Shown here piece by piece: positions 27,058 through 36,453 of a DNA stretch of 64,000 nt. This DNA comes from Pandoraea aquatica. GTDB taxonomy: Bacteria; Pseudomonadota; Gammaproteobacteria; Burkholderiales; Burkholderiaceae. The DNA is taken from NCBI RefSeq assembly GCF_902459565.1, contig NZ_CABPSN010000007.1, positions 62,001-126,000 of the forward strand, in the 5' to 3' direction. The notes under the pieces are model-generated. The model saw only the letters and a list, made by a program, of their open reading frames with translations, did no database searches and had not been told where the DNA came from. Every line of letters begins with the position of its first letter. Position 1 is the stretch's first letter. The translations under genes and the position numbers were made by a program.

Positions 27058-28530
27058 ATGAATTCACGGGCTCTCGGAGCTGTCGTTCCGCAGTCGGACT
27101 CCCGCACGTTAGCGCCGCAGGCGAAAAACGATGCCGACGTCGAGGCGCAGGTCGCACAGCTGATCGCGCGCGCACGGGCGGCGCAACGCGGCTTCGCTGC
27201 TGCCGGACAGCAGGCGCTGGACACGGCAGCGAGCGCGGCGGCGTGGGCGATCATGGAACCGGCGCGTAACCGTCAGCTCGCCGAACTGGCGGTGCACGAC
27301 ACCGGGCTGGGCAACGTCGACGACAAGATTCAGAAGAACTTCCGCAAGACGCTCGGCCTGCTGCGTGACCTGCACGGCCGCAAGACGCATGGCGTAATTT
27401 CGGAGGATGCAATCAAGGGCATTGTCGAGATCGCGCGTCCCGTGGGCGTGGTGGCTGCGATCACACCGTCGACCAATCCGGCAGCGACACCGGCGAACAA
27501 GATCGTCAACGCGCTCAAGTGTGGCAATGCAGTGATCGTCGCGCCGTCGCCCAAGGGCTACAGCGCGTGCGCGTTGCTGTTGCGCTTCGTGCACGCAGAG
27601 CTCGTCAAGGCGGGCCTCTCACCGGATCTCGTACAGATGTTGCCGGCGCCGATCAGCAAGGCGGCAACCGCGGCGCTCATGCGTCAGGCCGATCTGATCG
27701 TGGCAACCGGCTCGCAGGCGAACGTGCGCATGGCCTACACGAGCGGCACGCCGGCGTTCGGTGTCGGCGCGGGCAACGTCGCATCGATCGTCACGCAGAG
27801 CGCCGATCTGCCGGATGCCGCCGTCAAGATCGCCCGTTCGAAGACGTTCGACAACGCGACAAGCTGTTCGTCGGAGAACAGCGTCGTGATCGAAAGCCAG
27901 ATCTGCGACGCAATGATCGATGCGTTGCACGCGGCCGGTGGCGTCTTGCTGAGTGAGGACCAGAAACAGGCGCTCGCGCAGGTCATGTGGGTGGACGGCA
28001 AGCTCTCCGGTGCGTGCACGGCCAAGTCGGCGGAACGGATTGCACGTCTGGCCGGTCTCGACGATGTCGCGGAACGGCACCCCAAATTCCTGATGGTCGA
28101 GGAGTCGGGCACTGGATCGGATTACCCGTTCTCAGGCGAAAAGCTCTCGCCCGTGCTGACGGTCTATCGCGCCCGCGACTTCGACGACGCCATCTCGCTC
28201 GTCTCGAACATCTACCGCTACATGGGCGCGGGCCACTCGGTCGGGCTGCATGGTGCTGACAAGGCGCAAGCCGTGCAATTGGGCGAAACGTTGCCGGTCG
28301 CGCGCGTGATCGTGAACCAGGCGCACTGCTTCGCGACCGGCGGGAATTTCGACAACGGCCTGCCGTTCTCCCTGTCGATGGGCTGCGGCACGTGGGGCAG
28401 AAACAACTTCACCGACAACCTCGGCTTCCGTCAGTACCTCAACGTCACGCGCGTGGCTTATCCCATCGCCGCCGACGTGCCTGAGGCCGACGATCTGCTC
28501 GCCGACTATTTCGGGAGATTCGGACGATGA
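27058..28530 (+). CDS. sauS: Acylating sulfoacetaldehyde dehydrogenase
   Basis: CoA-acylating aldehyde dehydrogenase of the EutE/AdhE type, 490 aa. Motifs: PVGVVAAITPSTNPAATPANKI, GVGAGNVASIV and the catalytic cysteine in FDNATSCSSENSVV. With a downstream acyl-CoA ligase and MFS carrier it matches SauS, which reduces sulfoacetyl-CoA to sulfoacetaldehyde. ATG at 27058 follows AGGAGG, which decides this start over an earlier in-frame codon at 26962. Overlaps sauT by ATGA. An acetaldehyde- or other acyl-CoA-specific enzyme is the alternative. Confidence 0.85.
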   Translation: MNSRALGAVVPQSDSRTLAPQAKNDADVEAQVAQLIARARAAQRGFAAAGQQALDTAASAAAWAIMEPARNRQLAELAVHDTGLGNVDDKIQKNFRKTLGLLRDLHGRKTHGVISEDAIKGIVEIARPVGVVAAITPSTNPAATPANKIVNALKCGNAVIVAPSPKGYSACALLLRFVHAELVKAGLSPDLVQMLPAPISKAATAALMRQADLIVATGSQANVRMAYTSGTPAFGVGAGNVASIVTQSADLPDAAVKIARSKTFDNATSCSSENSVVIESQICDAMIDALHAAGGVLLSEDQKQALAQVMWVDGKLSGACTAKSAERIARLAGLDDVAERHPKFLMVEESGTGSDYPFSGEKLSPVLTVYRARDFDDAISLVSNIYRYMGAGHSVGLHGADKAQAVQLGETLPVARVIVNQAHCFATGGNFDNGLPFSLSMGCGTWGRNNFTDNLGFRQYLNVTRVAYPIAADVPEADDLLADYFGRFGR

Positions 28531-30167
28531 ACGCGCCCATGAATCCCTTCTCTGCTGCCCTTGCCGCAGCGCACGAATCGCTCGTGACGAATGCCCGAAC
28601 GTTGCGTGAACTGATCGAGATGCAGGCGGACAAGCTCGGCGACCGTCCGTACTTGTTCGCGATGACTGAAGGAAATGAAAGCGGCGAGGGCGACACCCTC
28701 CCGCTGACCTTCCGGGCGTTGCGTGACGATTGCCGGGAATTGTCGCGGCGATTCGCAGCGGCTGGCCTGCGCACGGGCGACATCGTGTCCGTGTGCATGG
28801 GTAACGGTCCGCAGTCGGCCCGTGTGATCCTCGCCGCGATGTACAGCGGCCTGATCGTCAATCCCATCAATCTGCTTTGTCAGCCGGTGCAGCTGCAATA
28901 CATCGTCGAGCACTCGGATACGCGGCTGATTTTCGTCTCCGAGTCGATGCTGCCAGCGGTGACGCAGGCGGTGGATGCCGCACGTGAACAAGGGATGACG
29001 CGAGCAGTGGCGCTGGTGTGCACGTCGCCCGAAGCCACCGCACTGCCTGAGATCCCTTCGGTGACAGCCGTGTCATCACTCGCGTCGTCGGCACCGTCGA
29101 ATATTGCCGACGTGGCGCTGCTCATGTACACGTCCGGAACGACCGGGGTGCCCAAGGGCGTGCTGCTCACGCACGGGAGCCTGCTCGCGAACGCTGCGTT
29201 CATCAGCGCCGAGCATCGGCTTACGCATGATGATCGTGTGCTGGCCTCGCTGCCGCTTTATCACATCAACGGTCTGGTCGTGACGTTGCTGGCCCCGCTG
29301 TTTCACGGCGGCTCGGTCGTGATGGCCCCGCGCTTCTCCGCGAGTACCTTCTGGCGCGACGTGACTGCCACGCGGTGTTCGTGGATCAACGTTGTGCCGA
29401 CCATCGTCGCGTATCTGCTCGAAGGCGAAGCCCCGGAACGCGCTGCGCTTGCCCGGCTGCGCTTTTGCCGCAGCGCGTCGGCAGCGTTGCCGGCCGACCA
29501 TCATCGGGCGTTCGAAGCGCGTTTCGGCATCGGCATCATCGAGACGATGGGGATGACGGAGACCGCCGCGCCCGTCTTCAGCAATCCGTTCGATGCGCAC
29601 ATGCGCCGCATCGGCAGCGTCGGGCTGCCTTCGGGCGGCGAGGCGCGCGTCATACGCCGCGACGGCTCGCAAGCCGATGCAGGCGAGACCGGCGAACTGG
29701 TGTTGCGGGGCGCGCAGATCATGCGCGGCTACTACAAGCGACCGGACGAGACCGCCGACGCTTTCACCGCCGATGGCTGGCTGCGCACCGGCGATCTCGG
29801 TCATCGCGACAGCGACGGGTACTTCTACATCACCGGACGCGCCAAGGAACTGATCATCAAAGGCGGCGAGAACATCGCGCCGCGCGAGATCGACGAGGCG
29901 TTGCTGCGGCATCCCGATGTGCTGGAGGCGGCCGCTGTCGGCGTGCCCGACCCGGCATACGGACAGGAAATCGTCGCGTTCGTCGTACTGCGTACCGGTG
30001 GCGAGTGTGGCGATGCTCAGCGCGCGACGGTCGACGTACAGGCACTACGAGAACACTGTCTGCAAACGCTTGGTCGCTACAAGACCCCGAAGGAGTTCCG
30101 CTTCGTGACCGAGTTGCCGCGTGGCCCGTCGGGCAAGGTGCAACGACTCAAACTGCTGCAACCGTAA
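28527..30167 (+). CDS. sauT: Sulfoacetate-CoA ligase (AMP-forming)
   Basis: ANL-superfamily acyl-CoA synthetase, 546 aa. ATP-binding P-loop YTSGTTGVPKG, ETMGMTE, GWLRTGD, the hinge region YFYITGRAKELIIKGGENIAPREIDE and catalytic Lys in PSGKVQRL. In the Sau pathway it converts sulfoacetate, CoA and ATP to sulfoacetyl-CoA for SauS. Start overlaps the sauS stop. Substrate assigned from operon context, not from the active site. Confidence 0.83.
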   Translation: MNAPMNPFSAALAAAHESLVTNARTLRELIEMQADKLGDRPYLFAMTEGNESGEGDTLPLTFRALRDDCRELSRRFAAAGLRTGDIVSVCMGNGPQSARVILAAMYSGLIVNPINLLCQPVQLQYIVEHSDTRLIFVSESMLPAVTQAVDAAREQGMTRAVALVCTSPEATALPEIPSVTAVSSLASSAPSNIADVALLMYTSGTTGVPKGVLLTHGSLLANAAFISAEHRLTHDDRVLASLPLYHINGLVVTLLAPLFHGGSVVMAPRFSASTFWRDVTATRCSWINVVPTIVAYLLEGEAPERAALARLRFCRSASAALPADHHRAFEARFGIGIIETMGMTETAAPVFSNPFDAHMRRIGSVGLPSGGEARVIRRDGSQADAGETGELVLRGAQIMRGYYKRPDETADAFTADGWLRTGDLGHRDSDGYFYITGRAKELIIKGGENIAPREIDEALLRHPDVLEAAAVGVPDPAYGQEIVAFVVLRTGGECGDAQRATVDVQALREHCLQTLGRYKTPKEFRFVTELPRGPSGKVQRLKLLQP

Positions 30168-30251
30168 CGGCCCACGGGGGCCATCGCTCCCCGGGTGCAG
30201 GACACGATCGCACGCGCACGACGTGTGCGACGTAAATACATAGGAGACAAC

Positions 30252-31637
30252 ATGGACAAGCGTACCGGTCGCGTGAAAACGCGCCACATCATTCTTGCGG
30301 TCATGTGCCTGATGTATTTCATCTCGTACATCGATCGCGTCAACATTGCCGTCGCCGGCCCCTTCATCCGACAGGAGATGGGGCTGACGACGGTGCAACT
30401 GGGACTTGTGTTTTCCGCCTTCGCCTATCCGTACGCCGCGATGCAGATCTTCGGCGGATGGCTGGCGGACCGGTACGGACCCAAGCTCGTACTGACGGTG
30501 CTATCGCTCATCTGGGGCGTTGCGACGCTGGCTACCGGCTTCGCGGGTAGCATTGCGGCGCTCGTCGCGTTGCGCTTCCTGCTGGGCATCGGCGAGGGCG
30601 GTGCGTTCCCGACGGCAACGCGCGCCTTCACCTACTGGATGCCGGTCGGCGAGCGCGGCTTTGCACAGGGCATTACGCATAGCTTCGCGCGTCTGGGTGG
30701 GGCGATCACGCCACCGGTCGTGCTTGCCATTGTGGTGGCGTTCGGCTGGCGGGAGGCGTTCATCGTGCTGGGTGTGGTGAGCCTGATCTGGACCGCGCTC
30801 TACATGAAGGTGTTCACCAACACGCCCGAGCAGCATCGTCGCGTCACGCCGGAGGAGGCCGCCGAAATCGGCTACCGGCCGGGGGATTGCGAGCGCGCCA
30901 AGCGGGCATCGACGCCGTGGCGCAAGCTCATTCGACGCATGTGGCTCGTGACGTTCGTCGACTTCTGCTACGGCTGGCTGCTGTGGGTTTATCTGACGTG
31001 GATGCCGTCATATCTGCGCGAGTCGCAGGGCTTCGATCTCAAGCAATTGGCCTTGTTCACGGCGTTGCCGTTGCTCGCCGGGGTGGTCGGGGACACGTTG
31101 GGCGGTGTGGTGTCCGACAAGCTCTACAAGGCGACGGGACGGCTGCGTTTCGCCCGCGTGTCGGTGCTGGTCGTCGGCATGGGCGGATCGCTGGCGTTCC
31201 TGTTGCCGATGACGATGGTGTCCGACCCGATGGTGGCGGTGTTCCTGCTCTCGGCGTCGTTCTTCTTCCTCGAAATCACGAACCCGGTGCTGTGGACCTT
31301 GCCGCTCGATATCGCGGGCAAGTATGCAGGCACGGCGGGCGGCATGATGAACACCGGTTTCGGTCTTGCGGGCATGATCTCGCCTGTGGCGTTCGGCTAT
31401 CTGATCGAGACGAGCGGCAGCTACAACGTGCCGTTCGCCATCTCGGCGGTGCTGCTCGGCACGGGCGTGATCGCTGCACTGTTCATCGACACGAGCAAGA
31501 CCGTCGACAAGGACGAAGCGGATGAGGCGGCTGCGATGTCCGGAGCCCCTTCGGCCATGGTCGGCGCGGGACCGGTGTGGATGGCGACGGGGCCGCAACG
31601 ACACCCGCTGCGTCGGCCGCTGCGCTGGCGTCGATGA
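30252..31637 (+). CDS. sauU: MFS transporter, probable sulfoacetate importer
   Basis: 461-aa major facilitator of the anion:cation symporter type with 12 hydrophobic segments. Typical N-terminal signature YIDRVNIAVAGPFIRQEMGL, motif A-like GGWLADRYGPKLVL, and a repeat in the second half (GGVVSDKLYKATGRLRFAR). ATG at 30252 after TAGGAG. The third gene of the sauSTU arrangement, where SauU imports sulfoacetate. The C-terminal ~30 residues are Arg/Pro-rich and likely unstructured. Confidence 0.83.
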   Translation: MDKRTGRVKTRHIILAVMCLMYFISYIDRVNIAVAGPFIRQEMGLTTVQLGLVFSAFAYPYAAMQIFGGWLADRYGPKLVLTVLSLIWGVATLATGFAGSIAALVALRFLLGIGEGGAFPTATRAFTYWMPVGERGFAQGITHSFARLGGAITPPVVLAIVVAFGWREAFIVLGVVSLIWTALYMKVFTNTPEQHRRVTPEEAAEIGYRPGDCERAKRASTPWRKLIRRMWLVTFVDFCYGWLLWVYLTWMPSYLRESQGFDLKQLALFTALPLLAGVVGDTLGGVVSDKLYKATGRLRFARVSVLVVGMGGSLAFLLPMTMVSDPMVAVFLLSASFFFLEITNPVLWTLPLDIAGKYAGTAGGMMNTGFGLAGMISPVAFGYLIETSGSYNVPFAISAVLLGTGVIAALFIDTSKTVDKDEADEAAAMSGAPSAMVGAGPVWMATGPQRHPLRRPLRWRR

Positions 31638-31661
31638 CACGCTGTCCCGCGTGAAATGAAA

Positions 31662-31699
31662 AAGGGGCGCACTGACCGGTGACCGGCAGCGCGCCCCTT
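31662..31699. terminator. Bidirectional terminator-like hairpin
   Basis: Stem AAGGGGCGC / GCGCCCCTT with an inner GACCGGTGACCGG loop, between convergent sauU and the ABC permease gene. Confidence 0.65.
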
Positions 31700-31718
31700 C
31701 GTCATGACAGCGTTTGGA

Positions 31719-33380
31719 TCAGGCGGCGCGCTCGCGCTTGTTCCCGAGGCGCGACGCCAGCATGAGCAACGTGCCGCTCACGGTCATCGAGACGACGCCC
31801 ATCGCCATGCCCTGACCGATGGAGCCTTGCTCGAACTGACGCCACACGAAGATCGAGACCGTCTGTACGCCGCTCGGGGCGAGCAGCAGCGAAGTCACGA
31901 GTTCGCGCGATGCAATCGCGAAGACGATCATCAGCGACGCGCCGAGCGCGGGCATCACCAGCGGGAGCGTGATGCGTCGCAACGCGACACGCGCCGGCGC
32001 TCCGTGCACGCGCGCAGCGGCTTCGAGCGACGCCGCCGTCTGCCGCAACGCAGCGCTCGTGTAGCGCACCGGATACGGCAGCAGCAGGCAGCTGTAAGAC
32101 AGCAGCAGAATGCCCCATGTGTTGTACGGCGTGACGGGCCAGAACGGCAGGTTCCAAGCGAGGATCAGGCCCACGCCGACAACGATGCCCGGCAACGCAT
32201 GCGGCAGCAGCGAGAGGCCGTCGATCAGCACGCGGCCTCGCATCGTCGATTTCACGACACACCACGCGCACAGGAAGCCCAGCACGCCCGTGACGAGCGA
32301 CGTGCCCAGCGCCAGCGACAGACTCGTCGCCAACGCCTCAAGCCCCTCCGCACCCTGACCGAGCAACGCCGCGAAATGCGCCGTCGTCAGGTTCGCGACC
32401 GACAGGCCGCCCGAGAGCGTGCCCGAGAACGCTGTGGCAAGAATCGAGAACAGCGGTGCCACGGTGGCTAGCAGCGCCACGAAGGCGAAACCGAAGAGCG
32501 CGAGACCTTTCCAGCGTCCCAGCTCGCGCGGGGGCGATGCGATGGGCTTGCCCGTCTGCGTCTCGAAGTCCTTGCCCGCCGCGAGCCGGTGTTGCAACAC
32601 GAAGGCGAAGAGCGCGAGGACCGCCAGCACGACCGACAGAATCGACGCGCCCGGCAGGTCGATCGGCCAGTCGGCGAAGCGGCCCTCGATGGACGTGACG
32701 AGCACCGAGAATCCGGCGCGCGCGCCGAGCGCCGCGGGTGCGCCGAACTCTTCGATAGCCATCGTGAACGCGAGCAACAGGCTGGCCGCGAACGCCGGCA
32801 GTGCGAGCGGTAGCGTCACCCGCGCAAATGCACGCCACGCGGAAGCACCGTGCACGCGAGCAACGTCTGCCAGTCGCGAGCCGGTAGTCGCGAGCGCGCG
32901 CGACACCGCAAAGTAGACAACGGGAAAGATGTTGAGCGTCATCACGAAGACGAGGCCCGGCAGCGAGAACAGGAACTGTCCGGCGTCCATGCCGGTGAGC
33001 TGCTGGGCGTAGCCGCCCGTTTGCAGCAACAGCATCCAGCCGAGTGCCGCGAGATACGGCGGCACGAGAAACGGCAGGAGAAAGCACAGATCCCAGAGCC
33101 GCGCGCCCGGTACGTGAAACAGGCCGCGCACAGCACCGAGCGCGCCACCGATCAGCGCCGTGCCGAGCGCCACCGACACGCCGAGTCTCAGCGTATTGGT
33201 GACGAGCGGCAGAGTGCTGTCATGCGACAGCGTCGGCCAGACAGCGGAGAAGGGATCAGCGAACGATCCCTGCGCGAGATGCGGAAAGACAGCCTGTAGC
33301 AGAACGAACGCGACTGGCAACGCCACCACGACGGCGAGCGCTGCAACGGTCGTCGTCGGCAGTAGTCGGAGCGATTTCAC
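31719..33380 (-). CDS. ABC transporter fused permease (Fe3+/aminoethylphosphonate type)
   Basis: 553-aa inner-membrane protein with two tandem BPD_transp_1 permease halves (FbpB-like), about 12 helices. The two EAA loops are visible as DVARVHGASAWRAFARVTLPLALPA and EAAARVHGAPARVALRRITLPLVMPA. GTG start at 33380, two bases after the substrate-binding-protein stop. Last gene of the porin / ATPase / binding-protein / permease unit. Iron(III), 2-aminoethylphosphonate and related solutes use this subfamily. Confidence 0.88.
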   Translation of the reverse strand: MKSLRLLPTTTVAALAVVVALPVAFVLLQAVFPHLAQGSFADPFSAVWPTLSHDSTLPLVTNTLRLGVSVALGTALIGGALGAVRGLFHVPGARLWDLCFLLPFLVPPYLAALGWMLLLQTGGYAQQLTGMDAGQFLFSLPGLVFVMTLNIFPVVYFAVSRALATTGSRLADVARVHGASAWRAFARVTLPLALPAFAASLLLAFTMAIEEFGAPAALGARAGFSVLVTSIEGRFADWPIDLPGASILSVVLAVLALFAFVLQHRLAAGKDFETQTGKPIASPPRELGRWKGLALFGFAFVALLATVAPLFSILATAFSGTLSGGLSVANLTTAHFAALLGQGAEGLEALATSLSLALGTSLVTGVLGFLCAWCVVKSTMRGRVLIDGLSLLPHALPGIVVGVGLILAWNLPFWPVTPYNTWGILLLSYSCLLLPYPVRYTSAALRQTAASLEAAARVHGAPARVALRRITLPLVMPALGASLMIVFAIASRELVTSLLLAPSGVQTVSIFVWRQFEQGSIGQGMAMGVVSMTVSGTLLMLASRLGNKRERAA

Positions 33381-33382
33381 CG

Positions 33383-34354
33383 TTAGTGCTGGCCGTTGAG
33401 TTTGGTGAAACGTGCCAGGACGTCGGCACGCGAGGCGCTCGACGATTGCGCGTCGCCTTGCGGCAGCAGACGCAGATCCTTGAACGACGCGCGCTTGATG
33501 GCGATGTCTTCGCGGGCCGGAATCAGCCACGCTTCGGCCACCATCTGCTGGCCTTCTTCCGAGAGCACGTAATCGATGAACTGACGCGCTTCGTTCTGCT
33601 GCTTCGACGTGTTCAGAATCATCATCGGACGCGGTGCGATGACCGTACCGCTCGTCGGGAAGATCACCTTCACGGCTTCGCCCTGTGCGGCGGCGGCATA
33701 GGCGACATAGTCGACCGCGCCGAACACGGCGGCCTTCGCGCCTTGCAGCACCGGGTTGAGCGCCTGCGCGTTCGGACCGGACACGACCATGCCGTTTTGC
33801 TTCAGGTCGTCGAAGAGCTTCCACGCTTCGCCGCCCAGACGCGCTTGCAGACCCAGCAGCAGGTCGGCAGACGCACCCGAGAGGGCCGGGTCCGGCATCG
33901 TCACGAGATTGCGGTAGGCGGGCTTGGTCAGATCGCGCCAGTCATGCGGTTCCGGCGTGCCCGACTTGGCGTTCCAGACGATGCCGAGCGCGGAGAGCCC
34001 TTGCGCGACGTAGTGCGTCGTCTTGAACGGGGCCGGCACGCGCGAGGCGTTGGCGCTCTGGAACGGGGCGAGCCAGCCGCGCTTTTCGAGATCCTGCGCG
34101 GTGTCCCACGAGGCCGAGATGAGCACGTCGGCACGCGGGTTGGCCTGTTCGGCTTCGATGCGTGCCATCACCTTGCCGGTCGTGGCTTGAAATACATCGA
34201 CTTTGATACCGGTCTTCTTCTCGAAACCTGCAGCGAGCTTCTTGCTGAGGTTGCCGGGGCCGGCGGTATAGACGGTCAGCGCGTGCGCGTGTTGAACGCC
34301 AACGCTTGCAGCAAAGGCCATGGTGAGTGTCGCGATAATTTTGCGGTGGAGCAT
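33383..34354 (-). CDS. ABC transporter periplasmic substrate-binding protein
   Basis: 323 aa. Signal peptide MLHRKIIATLTMAFAASV...AHA then LTVYTAGPGNLSKKLAAGF, the start of the FbpA-like/extracellular solute-binding family 1 proteins for ferric iron, 2-aminoethylphosphonate or similar anions. Contains RADVLISASWDTA and FIDYVLSEEGQQMVAEAWLIP, usual in this family. I do not see the paired tyrosines diagnostic of FbpA iron binding with certainty, so the ligand is open. Confidence 0.88.
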   Translation of the reverse strand: MLHRKIIATLTMAFAASVGVQHAHALTVYTAGPGNLSKKLAAGFEKKTGIKVDVFQATTGKVMARIEAEQANPRADVLISASWDTAQDLEKRGWLAPFQSANASRVPAPFKTTHYVAQGLSALGIVWNAKSGTPEPHDWRDLTKPAYRNLVTMPDPALSGASADLLLGLQARLGGEAWKLFDDLKQNGMVVSGPNAQALNPVLQGAKAAVFGAVDYVAYAAAAQGEAVKVIFPTSGTVIAPRPMMILNTSKQQNEARQFIDYVLSEEGQQMVAEAWLIPAREDIAIKRASFKDLRLLPQGDAQSSSASRADVLARFTKLNGQH

Positions 34355-34360
34355 TATGGG

Positions 34361-35083
34361 CTACCTCGTAATACGTTTGTCAACGCGCCCTTGGGCGAGG
34401 ATCACGATCTGGTCGGCCAGCGCCTCGGCTTCTTCGCGGTCATGGGTGACATACACGGCAGTGGTGCCAAGGCGCGAGAGCAGCGCGCCGATATCGGCGC
34501 ACAAACGCGTGCGCAGATCGCGGTCGAGGTTGGAGAGCGGTTCGTCGAACAGGAGCAGACGCGGGGCCGAGACAATGGCGCGCGCGAGCGCAACGCGCTG
34601 CTGCTGGCCGCCGGAAAGTGCCTGCGGACGGCGGGCACCCAGACCGGCGAGGCCGACGAGCGTGAGCGCTTCTTCGACGCGCTCGGCACGCTCGGCGCGT
34701 TTCACACCGCGCATTTCCAGCGGGAATGCCACATTGGCGGCCACGCTCATATGCGGCCACAGGGCATAGTCCTGAAAGACCATGCCGAGCGAGCGCAGCT
34801 CGGGGGCGTGGCAAACGCTGGCGCTGGCGACAACGGTGTCGTCGAAACGGATTTCGCCCCCCGTGGGGGCGAGCAGGCCGGCGAGCAGTTTGAGCAGTGT
34901 GCTCTTGCCGCATCCGGACGGGCCGAGCAAAGCGGTCGTGGTGCCGGCCGGGACATCGATGTCGATGCCGTCGAGCACGCGCGCCGCACCGAAAGTCTGG
35001 TGCAGCGCGCGCAGCGACACGCACAGGCCCTGCGGCCGGCTCGGTATGCCGCCTTGCGGCGGCAGCAGAGCGTCGCTCGTCAT
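34361..35083 (-). CDS. ABC transporter ATP-binding protein
   Basis: 240-aa ATPase: Walker A GPSGCGKST, Q-loop VFQDYALWPHMSV, signature LSGGQQQRVALARA, Walker B LLLFDEPLSNLD, switch His in VYVTHDREEA. It stops right after the nucleotide-binding domain, without the C-terminal regulatory domain many FbpC/PotA-like ATPases carry. ATG at 35083 shares its A with the TGA of the upstream porin gene, so the two are translationally coupled. Confidence 0.93.
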   Translation of the reverse strand: MTSDALLPPQGGIPSRPQGLCVSLRALHQTFGAARVLDGIDIDVPAGTTTALLGPSGCGKSTLLKLLAGLLAPTGGEIRFDDTVVASASVCHAPELRSLGMVFQDYALWPHMSVAANVAFPLEMRGVKRAERAERVEEALTLVGLAGLGARRPQALSGGQQQRVALARAIVSAPRLLLFDEPLSNLDRDLRTRLCADIGALLSRLGTTAVYVTHDREEAEALADQIVILAQGRVDKRITR

Positions 35084-36219
35084 CAGAACGCGTGCTTGAT
35101 ACCGGCCATCGTACCGAACTGGTTCTTGCCGGCGATGACGTTGGTGCCGAAACCGTTCAGACCGAGATCGGAGCCGTTGCGGTTCACGACGTAGCCCATG
35201 TTGACGTAGACGTCCGTACGCTTCGAGAAGCTGTAGTCGGCGCTGACCTGGAACGACAGCGGGTCGCGGTTCGTGCCGTAGAAGTCCTGATACATGGCCG
35301 TGGCCGACAGGTCGAGTGCCGGCGTGGCGTGCCACGTGGAGCCGATCCAGTAGTAGCTCGACGCCTCCACCGGGCTCTTGTTCAGGGCCGAGAGGTGGAT
35401 GGCCTTGGCGTTCAGGTAACGGTAGCCGACGTACAGATCGACGCTTTGCAGCGAGTACTGCACGGCCGCAGCGATACGGCGGTCCATGTTGCCTTCATAG
35501 CCGCCGACCTTCGACGTCATGGCGGCGTTGGGCAGGGTCGAGCCGCCGTTCTTCTGGTCGTAAGCGATGACGAACGAGAGCGGGCCGTTGGCGTAGCGCA
35601 CGCCGGCGTCGACGACTTGTGCGCGACGGTTGTCGCCCGGCGTGGTGCTGGCTGCGCCGAAGCTCACGTCGTCGTAGCCCTTCGAGTACTGGACCATCGC
35701 TTCGAAGTCGCCGAGCTTGGCGCTGTAGCGAAGGCTGTTGTCGAGACGGTCGGAGAACGCCGTATCTTGCATCTTGATGGCGTACACGGCGTTGTTGAGC
35801 GGGTTGAACTTGCTCACCCAGTCGAGGAACACACCGCCCTGGCGGCCGATCGTGACGGTGCCGAACGACTTGTTCGACAGGCCGACGTAGGCCAGACGGC
35901 CGAACTCGCGGCCGCCCTGAAGCGATTGACCGTTACCGAGGTTGAAGCCGTTTTCGAGCAGGAACAACGCCTTGTTGCCGCCGCCGAGGTCTTCGGTGCC
36001 CTTCAGGCCCCAGCGCGAACCGGCGAGGTTGCCCGAGGTGACACGCGTGAGGTTCACGGCGCTACCGGCGGTGTTCTTATCGGCGTTGGTGAGGAATTCG
36101 ACGCCCGAGTCGATCAAGCCGTAAAGCTGAACGTTTGACTGGGCCAGAGCGGGCATGGGCAGGCTGCTGGCGAACGCCAGGCAGCACCCTGCCGCCGCGA
36201 TGCGGAGGTTGGGTTTCAT
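35083..36219 (-). CDS. Gram-negative porin coupled to an ABC importer
   Basis: 378-aa outer-membrane general porin of the Burkholderiales type. Signal peptide ending MPALA before QSNVQLYGLIDSG, then SRWGLKGTEDLGGGNKALF, TVTIGRQGGVF, YVGYRYLNAKA and a barrel ending in Phe (MAGIKHAF), the outer-membrane insertion signal. ATG at 36219; upstream in-frame sequence is not signal-peptide-like. The stop overlaps the ATPase start by one base (TGATG), so this porin probably supplies the outer-membrane route for the ABC transporter's substrate. Confidence 0.93.
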   Translation of the reverse strand: MKPNLRIAAAGCCLAFASSLPMPALAQSNVQLYGLIDSGVEFLTNADKNTAGSAVNLTRVTSGNLAGSRWGLKGTEDLGGGNKALFLLENGFNLGNGQSLQGGREFGRLAYVGLSNKSFGTVTIGRQGGVFLDWVSKFNPLNNAVYAIKMQDTAFSDRLDNSLRYSAKLGDFEAMVQYSKGYDDVSFGAASTTPGDNRRAQVVDAGVRYANGPLSFVIAYDQKNGGSTLPNAAMTSKVGGYEGNMDRRIAAAVQYSLQSVDLYVGYRYLNAKAIHLSALNKSPVEASSYYWIGSTWHATPALDLSATAMYQDFYGTNRDPLSFQVSADYSFSKRTDVYVNMGYVVNRNGSDLGLNGFGTNVIAGKNQFGTMAGIKHAF

Positions 36220-36453
36220 TTCAAGGTCCTCTTTGGGATTAAATTGAGCCGCCAATGTAAGCGGCCAACATGTCGCGAACATGACAATGTGTCGCTGTCC
36301 GAAAGAGGGAGGCTTGCTAGATGCTCAACGAAGCAGGATGGGGAGGGGCGGACAGAGGGGAAGTGGGAATCGCGTTATTTATTTGCAAAAACTCAAACGT
36401 TTAGAGCAATTTCTGCAAATAAACAACGCAGGTGATACGAAGGTCGTGAGCTT

